Assembly (NCBI RefSeq): GCF_039566955.1
Contig: NZ_CP154796.1
Coordinates: 5,394,001-5,458,000 of the forward strand
From: Micromonospora sp. DSM 45708
GTDB taxonomy: Bacteria; Actinomycetota; Actinomycetes; Mycobacteriales; Micromonosporaceae
Direction of reading: 5' to 3'
Length of the DNA stretch: 64,000 bases
Shown: positions 16,793 through 25,135 of the stretch, piece by piece
How positions within the stretch are numbered: the first letter of the stretch is position 1
Layout: each line of letters begins with the position of its first letter
Translations under genes and position numbers: made by a program
Notes under the pieces: generated by a model
Seen by the model: the letters and a program-made list of their open reading frames with translations, nothing else
The model's database searches: none
What the model was told of the DNA's origin: nothing

Positions 16793-18097
16793 TCATCCGG
16801 ACGTCACGGTCGGCGGGTAGGCGTGCAGCACGGCGACGAAGTCGGACCGGCCACCGTCGCTCCAGTCACAGAGCGCGCCGGCCGGCGCGACGCCCCGACA
16901 CCCCACCGAACTCTCGATCGACGTGCCCTCGCCCCACTCGTTCCAGGTGGTGACGAGCTGCCAGAACGCGCCGGAGGCGGCCATCCGGGCCACCCCGGCC
17001 CGCCACCGGTCCAGGTTCCGGGCCAGGAACGGCGCTCGCCCGTACGGCAGCCCGGCCTTCCAGAAGCCCGGCGAGACGGTGTACGCGCCGCCCGGCACCC
17101 CGCTGAAGTCGGCCTCGGCGTGGGCCGGGGCGTACTGGTGCCAGGCGTCCACGGTGACGCTGTTGGCGCAGTGGCGGTAGCCGGAGAACACCTTCAGGCT
17201 GAGGTAGATGGACTCGCCCCAGAGCCGCTGGAGCAGCGACCGGGCGCGGACCCACCGGTCGACGGTGTCGCAGCCGTCGGCTGTGGTCCGGTCGAGGGCG
17301 TTGTAGACGAAGACCACCATGCCCCGGCCGGGCAGCACGGCCAGCGCCGAGCGGTCCCCGCCGTACGTGCTCCGCAGGTAGTGCAGGTCGGCGGCGATCC
17401 GGTCGGGGGTGGGCCGGCCGATGCCCTCCGGCTCGTAGTAGGGCGCCCAGGCGAACCCGGTGTCCCGGGCGCCCCGGAACAGCGCCGGCCAGTGCCGGTC
17501 GGTGGTGGTGCCCTGGCCGAACCAGGAGGCGACGCCGACCGTGACGCCGCCGTACCGCATGTCCGCCACCTGGTCCCGGACCACCGTCTCGTCCACGGTG
17601 TAGAGCCCCCGGCTCGGCCGGTAGTTCGTGTACGGGTCCAGCCCGCCCTGACGCCACGCCTCCGGGAACCACGGGTAGTAGAAGGCGGCCCGGACGGCGG
17701 TCGGCGTCCGCACCACCAGCCGCAGCGTCGCCTGCCGCCGCAGCGCCGCGCCGACGCCCTCGACGACGAGCGTGAAGGTGCCGGCGCGGGTCGAGACGGA
17801 GGTCTGCACCGTCACCGTGGCCGAGGCCCCGCTCGTCACCGTGGCCGGCGTGACCGTGGCGAAGACGCCCGCGGGCAGGCTGGTCACCCGCAGCGCCACC
17901 GGCTGCGGCGCCCCGCCGGTGGTCGTCGTGGCGACCGTCGCCCGGGCCGGATGTCCGGCCACCGCCGTGACGGCGGCGGGCGCGACGGTCAGGGCGAAGT
18001 CGTCGGCGGCGACGGTCGGTGGCGCCGCCGACGCGGACGGTCCGGCCGGCGCGGCGACGGCCAGCACCGTGAGTACCACTGCGAGACGCACGAACAT
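16793..18097 (-). CDS. Secreted GH99-like protein
   Basis: 434 aa, ATG at 18097 with GAGGAGTG just upstream. Signal peptide in residues 1-25 (VRLAVVLTVLAVAAPAGPSASA). An N-terminal Ig-like module (about 30-130, VTAVAGHPARATVATTTT) precedes a GH99/GH71-like catalytic domain from VRAAFYYPWFPEAW to VTTWNEWGEGTSIES, where the Asn-Glu of WNEWGEGT is a conserved active-site segment of the family. Unlike the 8673-10859 protein it has no C-terminal anchor, so it should be released. It follows the AA10 monooxygenase by 146 nt and ends in its own strong terminator. The likely job is cleavage of an alpha-linked polysaccharide. Confidence 0.8.
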   Translation of the reverse strand: MFVRLAVVLTVLAVAAPAGPSASAAPPTVAADDFALTVAPAAVTAVAGHPARATVATTTTGGAPQPVALRVTSLPAGVFATVTPATVTSGASATVTVQTSVSTRAGTFTLVVEGVGAALRRQATLRLVVRTPTAVRAAFYYPWFPEAWRQGGLDPYTNYRPSRGLYTVDETVVRDQVADMRYGGVTVGVASWFGQGTTTDRHWPALFRGARDTGFAWAPYYEPEGIGRPTPDRIAADLHYLRSTYGGDRSALAVLPGRGMVVFVYNALDRTTADGCDTVDRWVRARSLLQRLWGESIYLSLKVFSGYRHCANSVTVDAWHQYAPAHAEADFSGVPGGAYTVSPGFWKAGLPYGRAPFLARNLDRWRAGVARMAASGAFWQLVTTWNEWGEGTSIESSVGCRGVAPAGALCDWSDGGRSDFVAVLHAYPPTVTSG

Positions 18098-18242
18098 CGA
18101 CACTCCTCTGCGTTGCCCTGCCTGGTTCGACAAGGGGGCAACGCGGGAGCGACCGGTCGGGTGACTGTGCGGCCCGGCGGCGGCCCGGTGCGCCGGCCGC
18201 CGGCCCGCGCGCGACGACCCGGGCGGGCACGGGCGTCCGGCC

Positions 18243-19142
18243 TCACCAGATGCGGCGCCGCCCGGCGCGGTGGTTGCGGACCCCGCAGGGCCGTCCGGGC
18301 GGGGGACCGCCGGCCCGCCGCATCCGCCGGCCGACCACGGCCGCGAGCAGCGCGGCGACCACCACCGCCCCCGCCGCGCCGACGACCAGCGGCCGGGAGA
18401 ACGGGCCGGTCCCGGTCACCGCCGCGACCGGCACTCCCGGCGCGTCTGGGGTCGCCGACCCCGAGAGGGTACGCGGAGCCGCCGCGCCCGCCGCCGGAGC
18501 GGCCGACCGGGTGGTGCGTGAGGCCGATCGGAAGACCACGTCGGAGCAGGAGTAGTAGGTGTCCTGGGTGTTCGAGTTCTGCCAGATCACGTAGATGAGG
18601 TGCCGGCCCGTGCGCCCGGTCGGCAGCCGCCCCGGCATCTCGTACGCGCCGTCGCGGATCGGCGGGTTGGTCACCGACAGGAACGGCTTCCGCTCCACGT
18701 CGGCCCAGGTCAGCCGCGCGTCCGGGGCGTACGAGGCGGTGGTGACGTAGAACCGGAACGTGCCCCGGTGCGGGATCGTGGTGCGGTAGCGGAAGGTGTG
18801 CCGGGCGCCGGCGGTGAGCGTGGTGGCCGGCCAGTCGGTCCGGGGCAGGTCCAGTCCCCGGTACGCGGAGAGCCCGCCGCTGCACAGCTCGCCGTCCGGA
18901 ATGCGTTCCCGGTCCCGCCCGTCGATCCGGGCCACCCGGATGTTGTCCCACTCCCGTACCGCCGCGCCGGCGGCGATCGCGGCCCGGCAGGCCGGCGTCC
19001 CCGCCCGACCACCCTCCGGCCCGCACGCCGCCGCGCGGCTCATCGGGCTGGTCGGCGCGCCGTGGGCGCTCGCCGGCACGGCGGTGAGCAGCAGCGTCGC
19101 GCCGACGACGGCGAACGCGACGAGCGCGCGACGTGTGCCCAT
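18243..19142 (-). CDS. AA10 lytic polysaccharide monooxygenase, C-terminally membrane-anchored
   Basis: 299 aa, ATG at 19142 with GGGAGG about 7 nt upstream. A signal peptide ends at ASA, so the mature protein begins with His27 (HGAPTSP), the N-terminal half of the copper histidine brace. The second brace histidine is expected in TTIPHRGTF (His125). VIWQNSNTQDTYYSCSDVVF is the conserved C-terminal signature of AA10 enzymes, which oxidatively cut chitin or cellulose. After a Ser/Ala/Pro linker a hydrophobic helix (about 247-270) followed by RRMRR indicates anchoring to the cell. Most AA10 enzymes are free or carry binding modules, so anchoring is unusual. Confidence 0.88.
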   Translation of the reverse strand: MGTRRALVAFAVVGATLLLTAVPASAHGAPTSPMSRAAACGPEGGRAGTPACRAAIAAGAAVREWDNIRVARIDGRDRERIPDGELCSGGLSAYRGLDLPRTDWPATTLTAGARHTFRYRTTIPHRGTFRFYVTTASYAPDARLTWADVERKPFLSVTNPPIRDGAYEMPGRLPTGRTGRHLIYVIWQNSNTQDTYYSCSDVVFRSASRTTRSAAPAAGAAAPRTLSGSATPDAPGVPVAAVTGTGPFSRPLVVGAAGAVVVAALLAAVVGRRMRRAGGPPPGRPCGVRNHRAGRRRIW

Positions 19143-19287
19143 GTGATCGACCTCCCGCGCACTGGTACGGGCCGGAGGCGACAAAGGTTCGATCCGCACC
19201 GTCGCCACGTCCGGTCAGGCTCGCCTGGCCGAACGGACAAGCGGGGCGGCGGAGCGGCCGGGGTGGGCCCTACAGTGACCACACCCT

Positions 19288-21372
19288 GTGATCGAGGAGC
19301 GCGCCTTGCCCGAGCCGGCACAGCAATCCGAGCCGCCCCGTCCCGCCCCGGCGGACGGGTCCCCGACGGGCGATCTCCCGCCCGCCGCCCAGCCGTACCT
19401 GCTGGTGCTGCCCTCGACGGAGGGCGTGCCGCCCCCGATGCCGTGGCCCGGCGCGCAGGGCCAACCGGCCTGGGCGATCCCGGTCACCGTGCCGCCCGGC
19501 ACCCACGGCTACGCGCTGTTCGTGCCGCTGGTCCCAGCGGCCGGGCAGCCGGCACCGGCCGGCGTGCCCGCCCAGGCCGCACCGCCGGCCGTGGAGAACC
19601 CGGCCACCACCGTCCCGGCCGGCACGTCGTCGGCTCCGAGCACGCCGGTCGTCACCTCGACGGCCCCCGGCAAGCCGGCCGCCGTGGCGGTGTCGGCCGG
19701 CCCGGCGGGCGGGCACGGCGCTCCGCCGGTGGCCACCGGGCATGCCCTTCCCCCGGTCCACGGTGGAGCGGCACCGCCGGTGCCCGGGCCGGGCCACCAG
19801 GACGTACGCCCGTGGGTCACCTACCCGCCGGCACCCGGCTGGGCGCCCCGGCCGCGGACACCCCGCACCTCGTTCCTGGGTGCGCGCTGGCCCGGCCCGA
19901 AACCGGCCACCGGTCGGGCGGTGCCGCTCGCGGTGCTGGCCGGCGCGCTCGGCAGTGCGATCTTCGTACCGTTGAGCCGGGTCGGCATCGGCTGGTTCCT
20001 CGGTTGGCTCACGATCACGCTCGGGGTGCTGCTCGCGGTCCGCACCCGCACCGCCGAGCTGCCCCGCGCCGACCGGCTGATCCGGGCCGGCTGGGCGACG
20101 GCGGCCCTGGCCCTGCTCGCCGTGCCGGCGTTCCGCAATGCCTGGTGGCTGGTGACGTTCTGCGTGCTCGGCGCACTGGGCTGTGCCACGCTGGCGATCG
20201 TCGGTGGCCGGCTGGTCCGCTCGATCCTGTTCGGCCTGGTCGCCACGCCGTTCGCGGCGCTACGGGGCCTGCCCTGGGTCCGCGGCCACGTCGCCGTCTC
20301 GCCCCAGGCGGCGACGGTCCGCAAGGTCACCGTCTCGGTGGTCGCCACCGTGGTGGTGCTGGTGGTCTTCGGCAGCCTGCTCGCCTCGGCCGACGCGGCG
20401 TTCTCCGAGGCGCTCGGCGCGCTCGTGCCCGAGGTCGACCTCGGCACCGTGTTCCGCTGGCTGTTCCTGGCCGCGGTGGGCGGGTTGATCGCGGTCGCCG
20501 CCGTCTACACGCTGGCCGCCCCGCCGGAGCTGTCCAGCGTGGACCGCCCGAGCGGGCGGCGGCTCGGCCTGCTGGAGTGGGCGCCGGCCATCGCGGCGCT
20601 GACGCTGCTCTTCGCCGGCTTCGTGGTGGTGCAGTTCACCGTGCTCTTCGGCGGCGAGCGGCACGTGCAGAAGGTCGCCGGGCTCAGCTACGCGGAGTAC
20701 GCCCGCAGCGGCTTCTGGCAGTTGCTCTTCGTCACGCTGCTGACCGTGGCAGTCCTCGGCGGGGTGAGCCGCTGGGCCGGCCGGGAACGGGCGGTCGAGC
20801 GGATCCTGCTGCGCGTCCTGCTCGGGCTGCTCAGCGCGCTGAGCGTGGTGATCGTGGTGTCGGCGCTGTCCCGGATGTGGACCTACCAGAAGGTCTACAG
20901 CTTCACCGGCGAGCGGATCTTCGTGATGGCGTTCGAGCTGCTGCTCGGCGCGGTCTTCCTGATGATCCTGGCGGCGGGCGTACGGTGGCGGGGCCGGTGG
21001 ATCCCCGGCACCACGGTGGCGCTGGCGGTGGCGATGCTGCTCGGCCTCGCGGTGCTCAACCCGGAGGACTACGCGGCCCGGCGCAACACCCTCCGGTACG
21101 AGCAGACCGGCAAGATCGACGCCTGGTACCTGCGGGCGCTGTCCGCCGACGCCACGCCCGCCCTCACCAAGCTCCCCGACCCGGTACGCCGCTGCACGCT
21201 GAGCTGGATCGCCGACGACCTCGACCAGCCCGACCCCTGGTACGCCTGGAACCTGGGCCGGCACCGGGCCCGCCAGGCCCTCGACCGGGTCGGTCCGGCC
21301 GCCGTCGGCGGCCCGAAGGACTGCCGCCGGGCGGACCAGTTCGACCTGCCGAAGACGCGGCGGCCCCGCTGA
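19288..21372 (+). CDS. DUF4173-type polytopic membrane protein with long Pro/Ala-rich N-terminus
   Basis: 694 aa from GTG 19288. A TTG at 19306, preceded by GAGGAG at a good distance, is an equally plausible start. Residues 1-200 are Pro/Ala-rich and disordered. From about 210 there are roughly ten hydrophobic helices. LSYAEYARSGFWQLLFVTLL is typical of DUF4153/DUF4173 membrane proteins, and the C-terminal DLDQPDPWYAWNLGRHRAR is soluble. Function is unknown for the family. It stands alone, ending in a perfect 14-bp hairpin (21378-21410). Confidence 0.78.
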   Translation: MIEERALPEPAQQSEPPRPAPADGSPTGDLPPAAQPYLLVLPSTEGVPPPMPWPGAQGQPAWAIPVTVPPGTHGYALFVPLVPAAGQPAPAGVPAQAAPPAVENPATTVPAGTSSAPSTPVVTSTAPGKPAAVAVSAGPAGGHGAPPVATGHALPPVHGGAAPPVPGPGHQDVRPWVTYPPAPGWAPRPRTPRTSFLGARWPGPKPATGRAVPLAVLAGALGSAIFVPLSRVGIGWFLGWLTITLGVLLAVRTRTAELPRADRLIRAGWATAALALLAVPAFRNAWWLVTFCVLGALGCATLAIVGGRLVRSILFGLVATPFAALRGLPWVRGHVAVSPQAATVRKVTVSVVATVVVLVVFGSLLASADAAFSEALGALVPEVDLGTVFRWLFLAAVGGLIAVAAVYTLAAPPELSSVDRPSGRRLGLLEWAPAIAALTLLFAGFVVVQFTVLFGGERHVQKVAGLSYAEYARSGFWQLLFVTLLTVAVLGGVSRWAGRERAVERILLRVLLGLLSALSVVIVVSALSRMWTYQKVYSFTGERIFVMAFELLLGAVFLMILAAGVRWRGRWIPGTTVALAVAMLLGLAVLNPEDYAARRNTLRYEQTGKIDAWYLRALSADATPALTKLPDPVRRCTLSWIADDLDQPDPWYAWNLGRHRARQALDRVGPAAVGGPKDCRRADQFDLPKTRRPR

Positions 21373-21377
21373 CGCCA

Positions 21378-21410
21378 CCGGTCGGGCCGCCCGCGCGGCG
21401 GCCCGACCGG
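21378..21410 (+). terminator. Hairpin terminator after the DUF4173 gene
   Basis: Perfect 14-bp stem (CCGGTCGGGCCGCC at 21378-21391 with 21397-21410) and 5-nt loop, 5 nt beyond the stop codon. No T-tract, as is common for GC-rich actinobacterial terminators. Confidence 0.7.
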
Positions 21411-21524
21411 GACCAGCCCGCCCGCGACCGTTCACCCTCCCCTCACCCGATCGCCACGGTCCCCACCGTCTGGAGCACCTAGCTTCGGCTGCGCATCATC
21501 AACCGAGGTAGCGGAGGTTCCTCC

Positions 21525-22592
21525 ATGTCCGTCCGTCAGCTCATGACGGCTCTGGTCGCCGGCGCGGTGCTGGCCGCGCCGACGGCCGCCCACGCGGCCC
21601 CGGCGACCCGGCCCGGTGTACCGCCGCAGCGGACCCACTTCGACCTACAGGCCCATCGCGGCGGCATCGGCATGACCACCGAGGAGACGCTGGCCGGATT
21701 CGCCAAGGCGATGCGGCTCGGCGTCACCACGCTGGAGCTGGACACCCAGGTCACCCGGGACGAGAAAGTCGTCGTCACACACGACCGTCAGGTCAGCGCG
21801 CAGAAATGCCGGGACACCGGCCCGGTCCGGCCCGGCGACCCGACGTACCCCTACGTCGGGAAGTACATCAAGGACCTGACGCTCGCCCAGATCAAGACGA
21901 TGGACTGCGGCTACCAGCAGTTGCCGGGCTTCCCGGAGCAGGAGCGGGTCGCCGGGGCCCGGATGGCCGAGCTGCGGGACGTGCTCGACCTGGTGAAGCG
22001 CTACCGCGCGTACGGGATCACGCTGAACATCGAGACCAAGGTGGAGGCGGGGGCGCCCGAGCAGACCGCGCCGCGCGAGTTGTTCGTCCGGCGCGTCTTC
22101 GAGGAGATCCGCCGCTCCGGCATCGAGCGGCAGGTCACCATCCAGTCGTTCGACTGGGGAGCGCTGCGGGCGATGCACCGGCTGGCGCCGCGCTGGCCAC
22201 TGGTGGCGCTCACCAACTACGACTTCCTCCAGGTCGGCCAGCCGGGCGCGTCGCCGTGGCTGGGTGGGCTCGACGCGGACGACTTCGGTGGCGACCTCGT
22301 CCGCGCCGCCGACGCGATTCCCGGCGTCACGGCGCTCTCCCCCAACTACGGGTTCCCGCAGAACGGCACGATCGCCGACCCCGCCTTCCGGTTCTACCCG
22401 GACGCCCGCATGATCGCGGACGCGCACGCCCGCGGGCTCAAGGTCATCCCCTGGACCTGCGACGACATGCCGACCGTGGCCGCGCTCATGGACCTGGGCG
22501 TGGACGGGATCATCACCGACTACCCGAACCGGGTCCGGCAGCTCATGGCCGAGCGCGGCATGCGGCTGCCGAAGGCGTACCGGGCCCACTGA
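21525..22592 (+). CDS. Secreted glycerophosphodiester phosphodiesterase
   Basis: 355 aa, ATG at 21525 with GCGGAGG upstream. Signal peptide in residues 1-25 (LMTALVAGAVLAAPTAAHAA). GDPD TIM-barrel signatures: LQAHRGG (catalytic His, Arg), TTEETLAGFAKAM, LELDTQVTRDEKVVVTHD (Glu, Asp and second catalytic His), LNIETKVE and the C-terminal VDGIITDYPNRV. It hydrolyses glycerophosphodiesters to glycerol 3-phosphate plus alcohol outside the cell, probably for phosphate or carbon scavenging. It ends against a convergent AraC-type gene with a shared hairpin terminator between. Confidence 0.92.
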   Translation: MSVRQLMTALVAGAVLAAPTAAHAAPATRPGVPPQRTHFDLQAHRGGIGMTTEETLAGFAKAMRLGVTTLELDTQVTRDEKVVVTHDRQVSAQKCRDTGPVRPGDPTYPYVGKYIKDLTLAQIKTMDCGYQQLPGFPEQERVAGARMAELRDVLDLVKRYRAYGITLNIETKVEAGAPEQTAPRELFVRRVFEEIRRSGIERQVTIQSFDWGALRAMHRLAPRWPLVALTNYDFLQVGQPGASPWLGGLDADDFGGDLVRAADAIPGVTALSPNYGFPQNGTIADPAFRFYPDARMIADAHARGLKVIPWTCDDMPTVAALMDLGVDGIITDYPNRVRQLMAERGMRLPKAYRAH

Positions 22593-22598
22593 GCCGGT

Positions 22599-22634
22599 GC
22601 CGGCCGGGGCGGGAAGGTGTCCTCCCCGGCCGGC
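22599..22634. terminator. Bidirectional hairpin between convergent genes
   Basis: 11-bp perfect stem (GCCGGCCGGGG at 22599-22609 with 22624-22634) and 14-nt loop, filling the gap between the GDPD stop and the AraC-type stop, so it can serve both transcripts. Confidence 0.65.
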
Positions 22635-23567
22635 CTAGGTGGACCGGTCGACGTGTTGGCGCGGGCTCACGCCGTACCGGCGTTTGAACGCGGCACTCAG
22701 GGCGAACGAACTGCCGTAGCCGACCCGCCGGGCCACCGCGCCGACCGTGGCGCCGGGTTCCCGCAGCAGGTCGGCGGCGAGCGCCAGCCGCCACCCGGTG
22801 AGGTACGACATCGGCGGCTCGCCCACCAGCCCGGTGAAGCGCCGGGCCAGCGCCGCCCGGGAGATCCCCACGCCGGCGGCCAGCGACGCCACGGTCCACG
22901 GCCGGGCCGGGTCGTGGTGCAGCATCCGCAGGGCCCGCCCGACCACCGGATCGGCGTGCGCCCGGTACCAGGCGGGCGCCGCCGCTCCCGGCCGGTCGAA
23001 CCATTCCCGCAGCGCGGCGATGAGCAGCAGGTCGAGCAGGCGGTCCAGCACCGCCTCCTGGCCGGGGTCGTCCTTGACGATCTCGGTGGCCAGCAGCGGC
23101 ACCAACGGCGAGTCCCAGGAGGCACGCGGGACCACCGCGAGCGGCGGCAACGCGTCCAGCAGCCGCCGGCCGACCGCGCCCCGCACCGGGTACGTGCCGG
23201 TGAGCAGCACCGTCCGGCCGTCTGGTCCGTTGCCCCAGGTGCGGACGCCGAGCCGGGTCATCTCGTACAGCTCGCGCCCGTCCGGGGTGCAGCGCTGGCC
23301 GGGATGGACGACCACCTGCGGCGGCGTGGCCGGATCGTCCGCGACGGTGTACGGACCCGGGCCGCGCACGATCGCCACGTCCCCAGCGCCGAGCCGCGCC
23401 GCCGGGGCCGCACCGGGCACCAGCCAGGCGTCGCCGTGCACCACGGCGACCACGGTGAGCGGTGCCTCGTCCCGGATCAGCATCGACCAGGGCGGCGTCA
23501 GCATCGAGCGGAGCAGGAAGGCGCTACGGGCCCGGGGCCCGTCGAGCAGCCCGGCGACGGCGTCCAC
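22635..23567 (-). CDS. AraC-family regulator with cupin-type sensor domain
   Basis: 310 aa. The N-terminal half (1-190) is a cupin_6-like sensor (VVAVVHGDAWLVPG, LGAGDVAIVRGPGPYTVADD). The C-terminal half carries two HTH motifs: WTVASLAAGVGISRAALARRF and the segment VGAVARRVGYGSSFALSAAF followed by RRYGVSPRQH. This layout is common among regulators that control a divergently transcribed oxidoreductase or DUF1772-type gene. That matches the neighbour here, whose start is 72 bp away on the opposite strand. It likely represses or activates that gene in response to a small molecule; the ligand is unknown. Confidence 0.87.
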   Translation of the reverse strand: MDAVAGLLDGPRARSAFLLRSMLTPPWSMLIRDEAPLTVVAVVHGDAWLVPGAAPAARLGAGDVAIVRGPGPYTVADDPATPPQVVVHPGQRCTPDGRELYEMTRLGVRTWGNGPDGRTVLLTGTYPVRGAVGRRLLDALPPLAVVPRASWDSPLVPLLATEIVKDDPGQEAVLDRLLDLLLIAALREWFDRPGAAAPAWYRAHADPVVGRALRMLHHDPARPWTVASLAAGVGISRAALARRFTGLVGEPPMSYLTGWRLALAADLLREPGATVGAVARRVGYGSSFALSAAFKRRYGVSPRQHVDRST

Positions 23568-23638
23568 GGAGACGATTACACACAGGATCGCGCGTCCTGA
23601 CCATGGGCCGTCCCACCGGACGGCGGTTGACTGGGCGC

Positions 23639-24127
23639 ATGCGACTCGTGCAGCAACTGTCGATGATCGGAGCCACGGTCGGGGCCGGGCTGGTGGCCGG
23701 GCTCTTCGCCGCGTTCGCCTACGCCGTCATGCCGGCGCTGCGGGGTTCCGACGACCGCACGTTCGTGGACGCGATGCAGCGGATCAACGTGACCATCGTC
23801 AACGGCTGGTTCCTGCTGCTCTTCCTCGGTACGCCGCTGCTCGCCGCGCTGGCGGCGGTGCTGGACTGGCGGGGCGTGGGCCGTCCGGCGCTGCCGTGGC
23901 TCCTCGGCGGGCTCGCCCTGTACCTGGTGGCGGTCGGCGTCACGATCGCGGTCAACGTGCCGCTGAACGACGCGCTCGCGGCGGCCGGGCCGTCCGACCT
24001 CGAAGCTGCTCGACAGCGGTTCGAAACCACCTGGGTCGCCTGGAACCTGGTCCGCGCACTGGTGAGCACAGCCGGCTTGGGCTCGCTCTGCTGGGCACTG
24101 GCGGTCGTCGGCCGCACGGGGGGTTGA
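23639..24127 (+). CDS. DUF1772 (anthrone-oxygenase-like) membrane protein
   Basis: 162 aa from ATG 23639 (MRLVQQLSMIGATVGAGLVAGLF); another ATG at 23603 would add 12 residues. There are four hydrophobic helices, at about 9-30, 57-76, 85-108 and 142-160. The motif VNVPLNDALAAAG between helices 3 and 4, followed by FETTWVAWNLVR, is the family hallmark. Distant relatives oxidise anthrones, but most bacterial members are uncharacterised. It diverges from the AraC/cupin regulator and is probably its target. Confidence 0.8.
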   Translation: MRLVQQLSMIGATVGAGLVAGLFAAFAYAVMPALRGSDDRTFVDAMQRINVTIVNGWFLLLFLGTPLLAALAAVLDWRGVGRPALPWLLGGLALYLVAVGVTIAVNVPLNDALAAAGPSDLEAARQRFETTWVAWNLVRALVSTAGLGSLCWALAVVGRTGG

Positions 24128-24140
24128 CGGCCGTGGTGGT

Positions 24141-24173
24141 ACCCGGCCGACATCTGTGCGATGTCGGCCGGGT
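24141..24173. terminator. Bidirectional hairpin between convergent genes
   Basis: Perfect 14-bp stem (ACCCGGCCGACATC at 24141-24154 with 24160-24173) and 5-nt loop, between the stops of the DUF1772 and carbonic anhydrase genes. Confidence 0.7.
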
Positions 24174-24195
24174 CGCGGCTCCGCGCGGTCGCGGC

Positions 24196-24969
24196 TCAGC
24201 CGACCAGGGTGACCCGTCCGTCGTCGAGGTCGTACCGGGCGCCGACCACCTTCAGCGCGCCCTGCCGCACCCGCTCGGCGATGATCTCGCTGCGGCTGAG
24301 CAGGCCCCGGACCTGCGCCCTGATGTTGGCCCGGACGGCGTTGTCCACCGGGTCGCCGGGCTTGGTCAGCACCGGCGCCACGATCGGGCGCAGCGCGTCG
24401 ACGACCGTGCCGATGTGACTGGGCGCCGAACCACCGTCCCGGATCGCGTCGATGGTGGCGCTGATCGCGCCGCACCGTTCGTGCCCGAGGACGACGATCA
24501 GTGGGCTGTGGAACTCCGTCACGGCGAACTCGACGCTACCGAGCAGCAGGTCGTCGACGATGTTGCCGGCCACCCGGTTGTCGAACAGGCCACCCAGGCC
24601 CTGGTCGAAGAGCACCTCCGGGGGCACCCGGGAGTCGGCGCAGCCGACGGTGATGGCGAACGGGTGCTGCCCGCTGGCCAGCCGGTGCAGGTCCGCCAGC
24701 CCCTGGTGGGGGTGCCGGCCATGGCCGGCGGCGAACCGCTGGTTGCCGGCGACGAGGCGGCCGAGGGCTTCGTTCGGGCTGACGACCGGCCGTTGGGGTG
24801 AGCCGGCGGCGGCCGGAGGGGCGGCGACCCCGACCCCGAGGGCGATCGCGGCGGCACCCGCCGCGACCGGATCGATCTGCACCCGACCGGTACGACCGGG
24901 GCGGCTCCACCGACTGACGATTGTCGGGCGGGGCAGGCAGGTTCCGAGGAAGCCTTCGCAGCCGGCCAT
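24196..24969 (-). CDS. Beta-class carbonic anhydrase with signal-like N-terminus
   Basis: 257 aa from ATG 24969; a further ATG at 24996 would add nine residues, and neither has a convincing ribosome site. Zinc ligands and the catalytic Asp-Arg dyad are intact: VGCADSRVPPE (Cys, Asp, Arg) and VLGHERCGAI (His, Cys). The enzyme interconverts CO2 and bicarbonate. The first 60 residues contain an Ala/Gly-rich hydrophobic stretch (DPVAAGAAAIALGVGVAAPP), suggesting export or membrane attachment, but no twin-arginine motif directly precedes it. It converges with the DUF1772 gene. Confidence 0.85.
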   Translation of the reverse strand: MAGCEGFLGTCLPRPTIVSRWSRPGRTGRVQIDPVAAGAAAIALGVGVAAPPAAAGSPQRPVVSPNEALGRLVAGNQRFAAGHGRHPHQGLADLHRLASGQHPFAITVGCADSRVPPEVLFDQGLGGLFDNRVAGNIVDDLLLGSVEFAVTEFHSPLIVVLGHERCGAISATIDAIRDGGSAPSHIGTVVDALRPIVAPVLTKPGDPVDNAVRANIRAQVRGLLSRSEIIAERVRQGALKVVGARYDLDDGRVTLVG

Positions 24970-25135
24970 GGATACATGAAGCCGCCTCACCGGCATTCCA
25001 ATTAGTCCGTTTCGGCTACTCTGACTATTTTCGAATGGTTTGGTAGCAGTTGCACCTTAGTGCCACAAGATCACGTTTAGCCGGGGTGGGCCTTCACGGG
25101 ACGCCTCGGCGAGCAATACCCACGGAGGGTGTTCT

